DNA from: Herbaspirillum sp. ST 5-3
Lineage (GTDB): Bacteria; Pseudomonadota; Gammaproteobacteria; Burkholderiales; Burkholderiaceae_D
NCBI RefSeq assembly: GCF_004804275.1
Contig: NZ_STGI01000004.1
Span: 83,605-147,604, forward strand
DNA length: 64,000 bases
Reading direction: 5' to 3'
In this document: in pieces, positions 49,779 to 59,445 of the stretch
Numbering within the stretch: position 1 is the stretch's first letter
How the letters are laid out: each line of letters begins with the position of its first letter
The notes under the pieces: generated by a model
What the model was told of the DNA's origin: nothing
What the model saw: the letters and a program-made list of their open reading frames with translations, nothing else
Database searches by the model: none
Program-made: the position numbers and the translations under genes

Positions 49779-50867
49779 TTATTTACCAGGCAGTTTGCCG
49801 GCAACACCCTCGACATAGAAGTCCATCTTGTTGAGCGCGCTGTCGGGCATCGGCCCCTTCTCCTGCCGGACCTTGCCTTCGTTGTCCTTCACTGGACCAT
49901 CGAACGGTGTCATCTTGCCGGACACGATGTCCTTCTCGACGGCGGCAACCGTTTGCTTCACCTCGTTCGGAACGCCGGCGTTGATGGCTTCCAGCGTAAC
50001 GAAACCGTCCTTGATGCCGCCCCAGACACTGGTCGGCTTCCATTTGCCGTCAATGACGTCCTGCGCGGCCTGCGTGTAGTACTTGCCCCAGTGATGCGTC
50101 ACCGCGGCCAGCTGTGCCTTGGGACCGAACTTCTTCATGTCGGAGTGGTAGGCCACCGCGTACTTGCCCTTTTCCTCGGCAGCCTGCACGACCGCATGGG
50201 AGTCGGTATGGTGCGTCACGATATCGGCGCCCTGGCCCATCAGCGTGATGGCGGCGTCGCGTTCCTTGCCCGGGTCGTACCAGCTATTGACCCAGATGAC
50301 CCGCACCTCGGCCTTGGGATTGACGCTGCGCATGCCGCGCGTGAATGCATTGATGCCTTGCAGGACTTCCGGAATCGGGAAGGCGCCGACATAACCGGCG
50401 ACATTGGTCTTGGTCATCTTGCCGGCGAGGACACCCGCGAGGTAGCGGCCTTCGTAGAAGCGCGCGTTCAATGTGGCGACGTTGGACGCGGTCTTGTAGC
50501 CCGTCAGGTGCACGAACTTGACGTCCGGGAATTGCTTGGCGACCTTCAGGGTCGGATTCATGTAGCCGAAGGAGGTCGTGAAGATCAGCTTGTTACCTTG
50601 CTGTGCCAGGTCGCGGATCACGCGCTCGGCATCGGCGCCTTCAGGCACGTTTTCGACGAACTTGGTTTTGACCTTGTTGCCGAGATTCTTTTCCAGTTCC
50701 TTGCGGCCCATGTCGTGCTGGAAGGTCCAGCCCGCCTCGCCGATCGGGCTGACATAGACATAACCGACATTGAGCGGAGCGGAATCCGCCGCCATTGCGG
50801 GAGCCAGCGCAACGGCTGGCAGTATGGCAATCGCGGACAAGGCCCCGCGCATGAAGCTTTTCGACAT
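49779..50867 (-). CDS. BMP/Med-family ABC transporter substrate-binding protein (purine/nucleoside type)
   Basis: A 362-residue periplasmic protein with a signal peptide (MSKSFMRGALSAIAILPAVALAPAMA). BMP-family features are NVGYVYVSPIGEAGW, LIFTTSFGYMNPTLKVA, AGYVGAFPIPEVLQGINAFTRG and ADIVTHHTDSHAVVQAAEE. Members bind nucleosides or purine-like ligands; some proteobacterial ones bind hypoxanthine, xanthine or urate derivatives. Being next to xanthine dehydrogenase and guanine deaminase supports a purine ligand. It is the last gene of the operon, separated by 167 bp from the permease, with an imperfect hairpin (arms 50888-50894 and 50924-50930) in that gap. Confidence 0.92.
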   Translation of the reverse strand: MSKSFMRGALSAIAILPAVALAPAMAADSAPLNVGYVYVSPIGEAGWTFQHDMGRKELEKNLGNKVKTKFVENVPEGADAERVIRDLAQQGNKLIFTTSFGYMNPTLKVAKQFPDVKFVHLTGYKTASNVATLNARFYEGRYLAGVLAGKMTKTNVAGYVGAFPIPEVLQGINAFTRGMRSVNPKAEVRVIWVNSWYDPGKERDAAITLMGQGADIVTHHTDSHAVVQAAEEKGKYAVAYHSDMKKFGPKAQLAAVTHHWGKYYTQAAQDVIDGKWKPTSVWGGIKDGFVTLEAINAGVPNEVKQTVAAVEKDIVSGKMTPFDGPVKDNEGKVRQEKGPMPDSALNKMDFYVEGVAGKLPGK

Positions 50868-51034
50868 GGTTTTCCTCTACAGGTAACTCCCGCTGATTGA
50901 TCAATGAACGCTCCGGCACGCCGAGCGGGAACACCAGCATGCCTGCCGGACGCGATGTCTCGCGCCGACGTCCAAATCCCTTGTGGATGCCGGTCCCGCA
51001 CATCCGTAATCCGGTCCTGCCAAAACTGCCTGCC

Positions 51035-51961
51035 TCAATGCGGATGGAAATTCTTGCCGAGCGAGGCCGGCATGTTGAGCTTGATCCAGGTCGCATTGGT
51101 GGATATCAACACCAGCACCACGATGGTGGCGAGATACGGCAGCATCGACAGCCATTGCGAGGCGATCGACACGCCCAGCCCCTGCGCATGGAAGGTCATG
51201 ATCGTCACGCCGCCGAACAGATAGGCACCGATCATCACCCGCGCGGGGCGCCAGGTCGCAAATGTGGTCAGCGCCAGCGCAATCCAGCCGCGCCCGGCCA
51301 CCATGCCCTCGACCCACATCGGGGTGTAGACCAGTGACATGAACGCGCCCGCCAGGCCGCAGCAGGCGCCGCCGAACAGCAAGGCCGCGAGCCGGATCAA
51401 GCGCACGTTGTAGCCGAGCGCGTGGGCCGACGACGGCGACTCGCCGACCGCGCGCAGCACCAGACCGGCGCGGCTGCGATACAGGAACAGAATGATCGCG
51501 CCGCACAGAAGCAGCGAGAGGTAAACCATCGGATGCTGCTTGAACAAGGCGGTGCCGACAAACGGCATATCGGACAGGAGCGGCAGCGCGAACTTCGGAT
51601 TCTCCAGGCTGTGGCCGACGTAATCCATGCCGATATAGGCCGAGGCACCGCTGCCGAACAGTGCCAGCGCCAGCCCGGTCGCATACTGGTTGGTGCCCAG
51701 CCAGACCGTCAGCAAGGCGAAGAACCCCGCGAGCAGCATCCCGGCCGCCGCGGCAGCAAGGAAACCGGCCGTCACGCTGCCGGTATTGACGGCGGTGGCG
51801 AAACCGACAATCGCGGCAACCAGCATCATGCCTTCCGCACCGAGGTTGACGACGCCCGACTTCTCATTGATTAGCAGGCCCAGTGCAGCCAGCATCAAAG
51901 GCGTGCCGGCATTGATGGACGCGGCGATCATGGGGGCAAGATCGGCTGTCAATGCACTCAT
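51035..51961 (-). CDS. BMP-type ABC transporter permease (second subunit)
   Basis: A 308-residue membrane protein with about 8 membrane segments. Family features are LGLLINEKSGVVNLGAEGMM, LRAVGESPSSAHALGYNV and the loop MWVEGMVAGRGWIALALTTF. It pairs with the 354-residue permease; the genes overlap by 4 nt (ATGA). The complex resembles nucleoside importers of the NupABC/YufOPQ type. Confidence 0.93.
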   Translation of the reverse strand: MSALTADLAPMIAASINAGTPLMLAALGLLINEKSGVVNLGAEGMMLVAAIVGFATAVNTGSVTAGFLAAAAAGMLLAGFFALLTVWLGTNQYATGLALALFGSGASAYIGMDYVGHSLENPKFALPLLSDMPFVGTALFKQHPMVYLSLLLCGAIILFLYRSRAGLVLRAVGESPSSAHALGYNVRLIRLAALLFGGACCGLAGAFMSLVYTPMWVEGMVAGRGWIALALTTFATWRPARVMIGAYLFGGVTIMTFHAQGLGVSIASQWLSMLPYLATIVVLVLISTNATWIKLNMPASLGKNFHPH

Positions 51962-53022
51962 GATTTCCTCCAGCTCAATTTGTAATGGATCAGCACGTCA
52001 CAGGCCAGCAGCGAGAACAGCAGGATGCCCTGGAACACGCCGGTAATCGCGCTCGGCATGCCCAGGCGCGTTTGCGAGAGTTCGCCGCCGATATAGAACA
52101 GCGCCATGATGAAGCTCGAAAAGACCACGCCGACCGGATGCAGGCGGCCGACAAAGGCCACGATGATCGCCGCAAAGCCGTAGCCCGGCGAGACGGACGG
52201 CGTGAGCTGCCCGATCGGCCCGATCACCTCCGATACACCGGCAATGCCGGCCAGCGCGCCGCATACCAGCATCGAGGTCCACAGCGACTTGCGCGACGAG
52301 AAACCGGCATAGCGTGCCGCCGCCGGGGCCATGCCGCCGACCTGCAGTCGGTAGCCGGCAAAGCTGCGCGACAGGAACAGCCAGCCGAGCGCGGAAGCGA
52401 TCAAGGCCAGCACGAAGCCGAAATGCAGGCGCGTGCCCTGGAGGATGTTGGGCAGCAGGAAGCCTTCCGACAACATGCGCGATTGCGGAAAATTGAACCC
52501 CTCGGGATCGCGCAGCGGACCGTTCACCATCAGGCTCAGCAACAGTTGTGCGACATACACCAGCATCAGGGACACCAGGATTTCGTTGGCGTTGAAGCGG
52601 TCGCGCAGGAAAGCCGTGATCGCCGCCCACGCCATTCCGCCGACCATGCCGGCCAGCAGCATGAGGGCAATCATCAACGCGCCGCCACCTTCGCCGTGGT
52701 CGAAATAGAGCCCGACCGCGCCGCCGGCGATGGCACCGATGACGAGCTGGCCTTCCGCGCCGATATTGAAGACGTTTGCGCGGAAGCAGATCGCGAGGCC
52801 GACGGCAATCAGCAAGAGCGGCGCGACTTTCACGCCGACTTCCGACCAGCCGCGCAGATCCTTGATCGGTTCGATGAAGAAGACCGACAGGCCGGCCACC
52901 GGGTTCTTGCCAAGTGCGAAGAACACGATGACACCGAACACGACCGTCAGCAGCACCGCCAGCACCGGCGACATCCAGGACATCAGCGCCGACGGGCTGG
53001 GCCGTTTTTCCATCTTAAGCAT
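51958..53022 (-). CDS. BMP-type ABC transporter permease (first subunit)
   Basis: A 354-residue membrane protein with about 9-10 membrane segments. Landmarks are ICFRANVFNIGAEGQLVIGA, RFNANEILVSLMLVYVAQLL and FSSRKSLWTSMLV. ATG 53022 has GGAGGT 5 nt upstream and overlaps the end of the ATPase gene by 8 nt. It is the counterpart of YufP/NupB-type permeases. Confidence 0.93.
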   Translation of the reverse strand: MLKMEKRPSPSALMSWMSPVLAVLLTVVFGVIVFFALGKNPVAGLSVFFIEPIKDLRGWSEVGVKVAPLLLIAVGLAICFRANVFNIGAEGQLVIGAIAGGAVGLYFDHGEGGGALMIALMLLAGMVGGMAWAAITAFLRDRFNANEILVSLMLVYVAQLLLSLMVNGPLRDPEGFNFPQSRMLSEGFLLPNILQGTRLHFGFVLALIASALGWLFLSRSFAGYRLQVGGMAPAAARYAGFSSRKSLWTSMLVCGALAGIAGVSEVIGPIGQLTPSVSPGYGFAAIIVAFVGRLHPVGVVFSSFIMALFYIGGELSQTRLGMPSAITGVFQGILLFSLLACDVLIHYKLSWRKS

Positions 53023-54547
53023 TGGCCACCTCCTGCCGCAGAGCCTCGTCGCGATCCCACAGGCCGCTCATCCACTGGCCGATCAGGTCGACCGTCGCCT
53101 CCGAGCATTTGATCGAGGGCGACAACCTGCCCTTGGCGATCACCACCAGACGATCCGATATCTCAAACAATTCATCGAGCTCTTCCGACACCACGAGCAG
53201 TGCGCAACCCGCATCGCGCAAGGCGACCAGCTCCGCACGGATCTGTGCGGCGGCGCCGACGTCCACGCCCCAGGTCGGTTGCGCAACGATCAGCACTTTC
53301 GGATCGCGCATGACTTCGCGTCCGACGATGTATTTCTGCAGATTGCCGCCCGACAGGCTGCCCGCGGTGGCATGCGGACCTGGCGCTTTCACCTTGAAGC
53401 GGTCGATGATGGCGGCGGCGAGATCGTGGATGGCGCGAAAGTTGATCAAGCCGTGCCTGACCGTGTTCTTGTTCTGGTGCGAAAGAAGGACATTGTGTGC
53501 CAGCGACAGATCCGGAACGGCGCCGCGGCCAAGACGTTCTTCGGGCACAAATCCGAGTCCGCGTCGCCGGCGCCGCGCGGCATTCATGCGGCCGACCGCT
53601 TCGCCGTTGAGCACGATCGCATCCGGCCGCGCGCGCGGATCTTCGCCGGACAAGGCGACGAGCAATTCCTGCTGTCCGTTGCCGGATACGCCGGCCATGC
53701 CGACGATTTCGCCCGCGCGCACATCAAGGTTGATGTCGGCAAGCGTCGTCCCGAACGGGTGGCTTTTCTGCAAGGAGAGATTGCGCAGCGACAGCATCTT
53801 CTCGCCAGGTTGCCGGTCGATCGACTTGATCGCCGGCGGTTCCGAGCCAATCATCATGCGCGACAGGCTGGCGGCGGTTTCCTGTGTCGGATCGCAGATG
53901 CCCGTCACTTTCCCGGCGCGCATCACGGTGCACTTGTGGCAGAGCGAACGAATTTCATCGAGCTTGTGGCTGATGTAGAGAATGCTGCAGCCTTCCGACG
54001 CCAGCTTGCGCAGCGTTTCGAACAGTTTTTCGACTGCTTGCGGTGTCAGCACCGAGGTCGGCTCATCGAGAATCAGCAACTGGGGTTTGGCCAGCAAGGC
54101 GCGCACGATTTCAACGCGCTGGCACTCGCCGACTGACAGCGTGTGCACATGACGCTGCGGCTCCAGCTCCAGGCCGTATTGATGCGCGGTCGATTCGATC
54201 TGCTTGCTCAATGCATCGAGATTGGTATCCCGCGGCAAGCCGAGCGCGATGTTTTCGGCCACGGTCAGTGTGTCGAACAGCGAAAAATGCTGGAACACCA
54301 TCGCAATGCCGAGCTTGCGCGCCTCCGCCGGATTGGCGATGTGCACTTCTTTTCCGTTCCAGAAAATCTGTCCCGCGTCCGGCTTGACCGCGCCGTAGAT
54401 GATCTTCATCAGGGTGGATTTTCCCGCGCCGTTCTCGCCCAGGATCGAGTGTATCTCTCCCGGAAGCACATCCAGATCGACGCCGTCATTGGCGATCACG
54501 GAAGGATATCTCTTCGTGATCCTGCTCAGGGTTAGGCGGGTGTCCAT
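53015..54547 (-). CDS. BMP-type ABC transporter ATP-binding protein (two fused ATPase domains)
   Basis: A 510-residue protein with two ABC domains. The first (about 5-235) has Walker A GENGAGKST, signature LSVGECQRVE and Walker B LLILDEPTSVLTP. The second (about 255-495) has a degenerate P-loop (GVSGNGQ, no lysine), an intact signature LSGGNLQK and VLIVAQPTWGVD at Walker B, as is usual for this family. It energises the two permeases. It is the first gene of the operon, with about 400 bp of non-coding sequence upstream. Confidence 0.94.
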   Translation of the reverse strand: MDTRLTLSRITKRYPSVIANDGVDLDVLPGEIHSILGENGAGKSTLMKIIYGAVKPDAGQIFWNGKEVHIANPAEARKLGIAMVFQHFSLFDTLTVAENIALGLPRDTNLDALSKQIESTAHQYGLELEPQRHVHTLSVGECQRVEIVRALLAKPQLLILDEPTSVLTPQAVEKLFETLRKLASEGCSILYISHKLDEIRSLCHKCTVMRAGKVTGICDPTQETAASLSRMMIGSEPPAIKSIDRQPGEKMLSLRNLSLQKSHPFGTTLADINLDVRAGEIVGMAGVSGNGQQELLVALSGEDPRARPDAIVLNGEAVGRMNAARRRRRGLGFVPEERLGRGAVPDLSLAHNVLLSHQNKNTVRHGLINFRAIHDLAAAIIDRFKVKAPGPHATAGSLSGGNLQKYIVGREVMRDPKVLIVAQPTWGVDVGAAAQIRAELVALRDAGCALLVVSEELDELFEISDRLVVIAKGRLSPSIKCSEATVDLIGQWMSGLWDRDEALRQEVANA

Positions 54548-54947
54548 GTCTCACTCTTCTTGAAGCCACTACGCGAAAAACCGATATGGTAGTAGCTCTG
54601 TTGTCTGAATATTCTTGTAATTGATGAAAATTACAGGAAATATCTCGGGTCAATATACATTTGTCTGTATGTGAAATATAGAAGAGCGGATATAGGCACG
54701 ACGGAATCGGTCTGTACTGCAATTGACGGGAAGGACATGCATCGGAGAAGCGGCTTTGCTGAGGCGCGGCGTCTGTTCTGGTGGATCGCAATTGTCTCAT
54801 GCAAGCGCGAAACTTGCGCAGCGTGCAACGCAAAAAAGTCATCGTGTCGCACGTCTGTGATGCATCGGCTGGAAGCCAATTCCCTGGATGTCATCAGGGC
54901 TGAATTTTCGAACCCGCACCCGGCACAGCTTGCACGGTTCAGCGTGT
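54548..54947. promoter_or_regulatory. Upstream region of the BMP transporter operon
   Basis: 400 bp between the ATPase gene and the 5-hydroxyisourate hydrolase gene (both minus strand). It is AT-rich around 54580-54680 and contains ATACA-TTTGTC-TGTAT (54655-54670), a weak inverted repeat 108 bp upstream of the start. I did not recognise a purine or xanthine riboswitch by eye, and no gene is supported. Confidence 0.4.
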
Positions 54948-55301
54948 TTAGCTGCCGCGGTAGGTCGAATAGGCCCAGGGAGATACCACCAGGGGTACGT
55001 GATAATTTTCGTCGGGGTCGGCTATTCCGAACGCGATGATGACGCGATCGAGGAAGCGCGGTTGCGGCAGCACGAGACCGTGGCCGGCGAAATAATCGCC
55101 GGCGCCGAACACCAGCTCGTATTGTCCCGCGCGCATTTCCTCACCTTGCAGCAAAGGCGCACCGCAGCGGCCATCATGGTTGGTCACGGTACTGCAGAGC
55201 AAGGTCCGCTGGGTGGCTTTTACTTCATACAGTTCGACAACAACCCCTGCCGCCGGTTTGCCGTGGGCGATGTCCAGCACATGCGTGCTCAGTTTTCCCA
55301 T
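54948..55301 (-). CDS. uraH: 5-hydroxyisourate hydrolase (transthyretin-like)
   Basis: A 117-residue protein of the transthyretin-related family. The N-terminal histidine motif is [15 protein letters not shown], the middle arginine is in TNHDGRCG, and the C-terminus is the diagnostic YRGS. It hydrolyses 5-hydroxyisourate, the product of urate oxidation, to OHCU. ATG 55301 is chosen at the start of homology; the longer open frame to 55403 is non-homologous. It is divergent from xdhA, sharing a 288-bp promoter region. A urate oxidase and an OHCU decarboxylase are expected in this organism but are not in the window. Confidence 0.93.
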   Translation of the reverse strand: MGKLSTHVLDIAHGKPAAGVVVELYEVKATQRTLLCSTVTNHDGRCGAPLLQGEEMRAGQYELVFGAGDYFAGHGLVLPQPRFLDRVIIAFGIADPDENYHVPLVVSPWAYSTYRGS

Positions 55302-55589
55302 TGCATTCTCCTGTTGTGTTGATCCGGCAATGATATATCCGCATGCCGTCCTCCATATTGCGCAGGCGATATAGGCTGCATCGCCCTTCCCGCATGAAGG
55401 CAAGCCGGGTGCTCATACGCTTGCCCATATACCATCTATTGCCGCCCATGCGCTGACGCGTGTGTCCGCTTCTTGCATGATAAAACTTTCCACCGCCACC
55501 GGATGGACGTAGTCGCTCGCCATGCCCGGCACCAAGCTTCGGCAAGTGCGATTTGCGATGCTAATCTAGAGAAATCCAAGCGAGACAGC

Positions 55590-57059
55590 ATGTCACAAGC
55601 CATACGTTTTCTATACCGCGGTGAAGTCAGGACGGTTTCCGATGCATCGCCCACCCGGACTGTCCTGCAGCATGTGCGCGAGGACCAGCACTGTACGGGA
55701 ACCAAGGAGGGCTGCGCAGAAGGCGACTGCGGCGCGTGCACGGTCATTATCGGCGAGCTGAAAGGCGACGCGGTTGAACTGAAGACGGTCAATTCCTGCA
55801 TCCAGTTCCTGCCGACGCTGGACGGCAAGGCGTTGTTTACCGTCGAAGATTTGAAGCAGCCCGATGGGAGCCTGCACCCGGTGCAGCAAGCCATGGTGGA
55901 TTGCCATGGTTCACAGTGTGGTTTCTGCACGCCCGGTTTCGTGATGTCGCTCTGGGGGCTGTATTTGAAGCAGGACGGCAAGACATCGCATCCGGAGCGC
56001 AAGGAAATCGACGACAGCTTGTCCGGCAACCTCTGCCGCTGCACCGGCTACCGGCCGATTGTGGACGCCGCCCATCACATGCTCGATCTGCCGCGCGTCA
56101 AATTCGACCGGGATGCTCTCGCGGCAATGCTGAAAAATATCCAGCGCAGCGAGATGCTGACCTACGCCCATGACGGCCGGAAGTTTCACGTACCACAGTC
56201 GCTGGACCAGCTCGTGAGAATCCGCGCGGAGAACCCGGCCGCGACCATCCTGTCCGGTTCGACCGACATCGGCCTGTGGGTGACCAAGCAAATGCGTGAA
56301 CTGGGCGACATCATTTACATCAACCAGGTCGCGGAGCTGCAAACGCTGGCTGAAAAGGATGGAACGCTCGAGATCGGTGCAGCCGTGACCTTGAACGATG
56401 CCTACGCGGCACTCTGCAGGCACTATCCGCAGGAATTGTCCGAGCTGTGGCAGCGTTTCGCATCGCTGCCGATCCGCAATGCCGGCACACTGGGCGGCAA
56501 TGTCGCCAACGGCTCGCCGATCGGCGACTCAGCGCCCTGGCTGATTGCGCTCGGCAGCGAGATTGTCTTGCGCGGCAAGAATGGCCGGCGCGTCATGCCG
56601 CTGGAGACGTTCTACCTCGATTACCAGAAGAAGGATTTGCGGCCTGACGAAATCGTCGAGGCGCTGCGCGTGCCGCTGCCGCAAGCCAATCGCCGTTTTC
56701 GCACCTACAAACTGGCGAAGCGCTTTGACCAGGACATTTCCGCTGTGTGCGCGGCCTTTGCGATCACGCTGGACGGCGAGATCGTGCGCGAGGCGCGCAT
56801 TGCCTTCGGCGGCATGGCCGCCACCTCACGCCGCGCGCCAAAAGCGGAGGCGGCACTCAAGGGTCGCGCCTGGGACGAAGCCGCCCTGCAGGATGCCATG
56901 CAGGCGCTGAGCGAGGACTATGCTCCGCTTACCGATATGCGCGCAAGCGCTGCCTACCGCGTCAAGGCCGCCCGCAATCTGCTGCGTCGTTTCTGGCTGG
57001 AGACACGCCTCGATGCACCGCTGCCCGCCACTGCCGTCAACGCATTCGCGAGCGCATGA
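55590..57059 (+). CDS. xdhA: Xanthine dehydrogenase small subunit (2Fe-2S and FAD domains)
   Basis: A 489-residue subunit. Two [2Fe-2S] domains are visible: CAEGDCGAC (42-50) with a following NSC, and CGFCTPGFVMSL plus GNLCRCTGYRPI (about 110-150). From about 190 an FAD-binding domain of the CO-dehydrogenase type follows (ILSGSTDIGLW, IRNAGTLGGNVANGSPIGDSAP). It passes electrons from the molybdenum subunit to NAD. ATG 55590 is chosen at homology start. It is followed 10 bp later by xdhB. Confidence 0.95.
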   Translation: MSQAIRFLYRGEVRTVSDASPTRTVLQHVREDQHCTGTKEGCAEGDCGACTVIIGELKGDAVELKTVNSCIQFLPTLDGKALFTVEDLKQPDGSLHPVQQAMVDCHGSQCGFCTPGFVMSLWGLYLKQDGKTSHPERKEIDDSLSGNLCRCTGYRPIVDAAHHMLDLPRVKFDRDALAAMLKNIQRSEMLTYAHDGRKFHVPQSLDQLVRIRAENPAATILSGSTDIGLWVTKQMRELGDIIYINQVAELQTLAEKDGTLEIGAAVTLNDAYAALCRHYPQELSELWQRFASLPIRNAGTLGGNVANGSPIGDSAPWLIALGSEIVLRGKNGRRVMPLETFYLDYQKKDLRPDEIVEALRVPLPQANRRFRTYKLAKRFDQDISAVCAAFAITLDGEIVREARIAFGGMAATSRRAPKAEAALKGRAWDEAALQDAMQALSEDYAPLTDMRASAAYRVKAARNLLRRFWLETRLDAPLPATAVNAFASA

Positions 57060-57069
57060 CGAGACGATC

Positions 57070-59415
57070 ATGAACAAGCAAACAGACTCTTTCATCACGC
57101 AACCCGCTCAAGCCCGATGGGCCGCCGTCGGCATTGCGCAAGCGCACGAGTCCGCGCGGCTGCATGTGCTGGGCGAGGCAACTTACACCGACGACATTCC
57201 GGAACTGCAAGGCACCTTGCACGCCGCGCTCGGCCTGTCGCAAAAGGCACATGCCCGCGTGAAATCCATCGATCTCGCCGAAGCCAGGAAGTCGCGCGGC
57301 GTGGCGGCGGTGCTCACCGCGAAGGACATTCCCGGCACCAATGACTGCGGCCCGATCGTCCATGACGACCCTATCCTCGCCGACGGCCTGGTGCAGTATG
57401 TCGGCCAGCCGGTATTCATGGTGGTGGCCGATACGCACGACAATGCACGCCGCGCCGCCCGGCTCGCCAGGATCGATTACGAGGAATTGCCGGCGATCCT
57501 GACGCCCCAGGACGCCAAGCGAGCGCAATCCTGGGTCTTGCCGCCGATGCATCTCGCACGCGGCGATCTCAGGCAGGCGTTCGAGCAGGCACCAAATCGC
57601 GTGAAAGGCGAACTGTATGTCGGCGGCCAGGAGCAGTTTTATCTGGAAGGCCAGGTTTCGTACGCGATCCCGAAGGAAGATCACGGCATGCTGGTCTACT
57701 GCTCGACGCAGCATCCGTCGGAAATGCAGCATGTGGTCGCACATGCGCTCGGCCTGCATTCGCATCATGTGGTGGTTGAATGCCGCCGCATGGGCGGCGG
57801 TTTCGGCGGCAAGGAATCGCAGTCCGCCTTGTGGGCGGCGGCCGCATCGATTGCCGCCGCGCGGCTCAAGCGTCCTGTCAAGCTGCGCGCGGATCGCGAC
57901 GACGACATGATGGTGACCGGCAAGCGCCACGACTTCCATTACGAATATGAAATCGGATACGACCATGACGGCCGCATCCTCGCGGCCCGCGTCGAGATGG
58001 TGGCGCGCGCCGGCTATTCCGCCGACTTGTCCGGCCCGGTCGCGACGCGCGCCGTGTGCCATTTCGACAACGCCTATTACCTCCCCGCCGTGGACATCCT
58101 GGCCCTGTGCGGCAAAACCAACACGCAGTCGAATACCGCCTTTCGCGGCTTCGGCGGGCCGCAGGGCGCGATCGCGATCGAATACGTCATCGACGACATC
58201 GCACGCAATCTCGGCAAGGACCCGCTCGACGTACGCAAGATCAACTTCTACGGACGCGACGATGCCGAAGGTCGCAACGTCACGCAGTATGGTCAGAAGG
58301 TCGTCGACAATATCATCCATGAACTGGTCGCGGAACTCGAAGCCGACAGCGATTACCGCGCACGCCGCGAGGCCATCCGCGCATTCAATGCCACGAGTCC
58401 GGTGCTGAAGAAAGGCATTGCCTTCACCCCGGTCAAGTTCGGCATCGCGTTCAACCTGACGCATCTGAACCAGGCCGGCGCACTGGTGCATGTGTATGTC
58501 GACGGCTCGGTGCTGGTCAATCATGGCGGCACTGAAATGGGCCAGGGTGTCAACACCAAAGTGGCGCAAGTCGTCGCCCACGAACTTGGCCTCGACTTGT
58601 CGCATGTGCGCGTTTCCGCTACCGATACCAGCAAGGTCGCCAACACCTCGGCCACCGCCGCCTCGACCGGCGCGGATCTCAACGGCAAGGCCGCGCAGGA
58701 TGCGGCGCGCCAGATTCGCGAGCGTCTGACCGCATTTGCCGCGCAGACGTGGCAGGTCGATCCGTCAACCATCCGGTTTGCCGACAATCAGGTCTACATC
58801 GATGGCAGCCCCGAGCCCTTCCCCTCGCTGGTACGCCGGGCGTACAACGCACGCGTACAGTTGTGGTCGGACGGCTTTTACGCCACCCCTGGTTTGCATT
58901 GGGATGCGGCGACCATGACCGGCAATCCCTTCTTCTACTTCGCCTATGGCGCAGCAGTATCGGAAGTGATCGTCGATACGCTCACCGGCGAATGGAAACT
59001 CCTGCGTGCCGATGCGCTCTACGACGCCGGCAATTCGCTCAATCCGGCCATTGATATCGGACAGGTCGAGGGTGGTTTCATTCAGGGCATGGGCTGGCTC
59101 ACGACCGAGGAATTGTGGTGGGGCAAGGCGGGCAAGCTGATGACACACGCGCCGTCAACCTACAAGATTCCCGCCGTGTCCGACTGCCCGCGCGATTTTC
59201 GCGTGAAGCTTTTCCGGAATCGCAATGCGTCGGACAGCATTCATCACTCGAAGGCCGTGGGCGAACCACCGCTGCTGCTGCCCTTCTCGGTATTCTTCGC
59301 CATCCGCGACGCAATCGCCAGCGTGGCCGATTACAAGCGGAACCCGCCGCTGAATGCACCGGCGACGAGCGAGGCAATCCTGAATGCGGTCGACGCGGTT
59401 TGCGCGTCGACGTGA
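57070..59415 (+). CDS. xdhB: Xanthine dehydrogenase large (molybdopterin) subunit
   Basis: A 781-residue molybdenum-cofactor subunit. Landmarks are GEATYTDDIPE near the N-terminus, the MoCo loops RRMGGGFGGKESQ and NTAFRGFGGPQGA, then GGTEMGQGVNTKVAQV and the catalytic glutamate in VGEPPLLLPFSVFFA. It hydroxylates hypoxanthine to xanthine and xanthine to urate. ATG 57070 follows xdhA by 10 bp; the open frame upstream lies within xdhA. All catalytic motifs are intact. Confidence 0.95.
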   Translation: MNKQTDSFITQPAQARWAAVGIAQAHESARLHVLGEATYTDDIPELQGTLHAALGLSQKAHARVKSIDLAEARKSRGVAAVLTAKDIPGTNDCGPIVHDDPILADGLVQYVGQPVFMVVADTHDNARRAARLARIDYEELPAILTPQDAKRAQSWVLPPMHLARGDLRQAFEQAPNRVKGELYVGGQEQFYLEGQVSYAIPKEDHGMLVYCSTQHPSEMQHVVAHALGLHSHHVVVECRRMGGGFGGKESQSALWAAAASIAAARLKRPVKLRADRDDDMMVTGKRHDFHYEYEIGYDHDGRILAARVEMVARAGYSADLSGPVATRAVCHFDNAYYLPAVDILALCGKTNTQSNTAFRGFGGPQGAIAIEYVIDDIARNLGKDPLDVRKINFYGRDDAEGRNVTQYGQKVVDNIIHELVAELEADSDYRARREAIRAFNATSPVLKKGIAFTPVKFGIAFNLTHLNQAGALVHVYVDGSVLVNHGGTEMGQGVNTKVAQVVAHELGLDLSHVRVSATDTSKVANTSATAASTGADLNGKAAQDAARQIRERLTAFAAQTWQVDPSTIRFADNQVYIDGSPEPFPSLVRRAYNARVQLWSDGFYATPGLHWDAATMTGNPFFYFAYGAAVSEVIVDTLTGEWKLLRADALYDAGNSLNPAIDIGQVEGGFIQGMGWLTTEELWWGKAGKLMTHAPSTYKIPAVSDCPRDFRVKLFRNRNASDSIHHSKAVGEPPLLLPFSVFFAIRDAIASVADYKRNPPLNAPATSEAILNAVDAVCAST

Positions 59416-59445
59416 ATCAACGACTGATTTCGCACTGAGAAAAAC

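Noticed and set aside
50888-50930. Hairpin between permease and BMP binding-protein genes as a terminator
   Set aside because: Arms are only 7 bp with a long loop and no T-run; mentioned only in the gene entry.
54548-54947. Purine or xanthine riboswitch upstream of the BMP operon
   Set aside because: No conserved riboswitch core could be recognised by eye; a covariance-model search would be needed.
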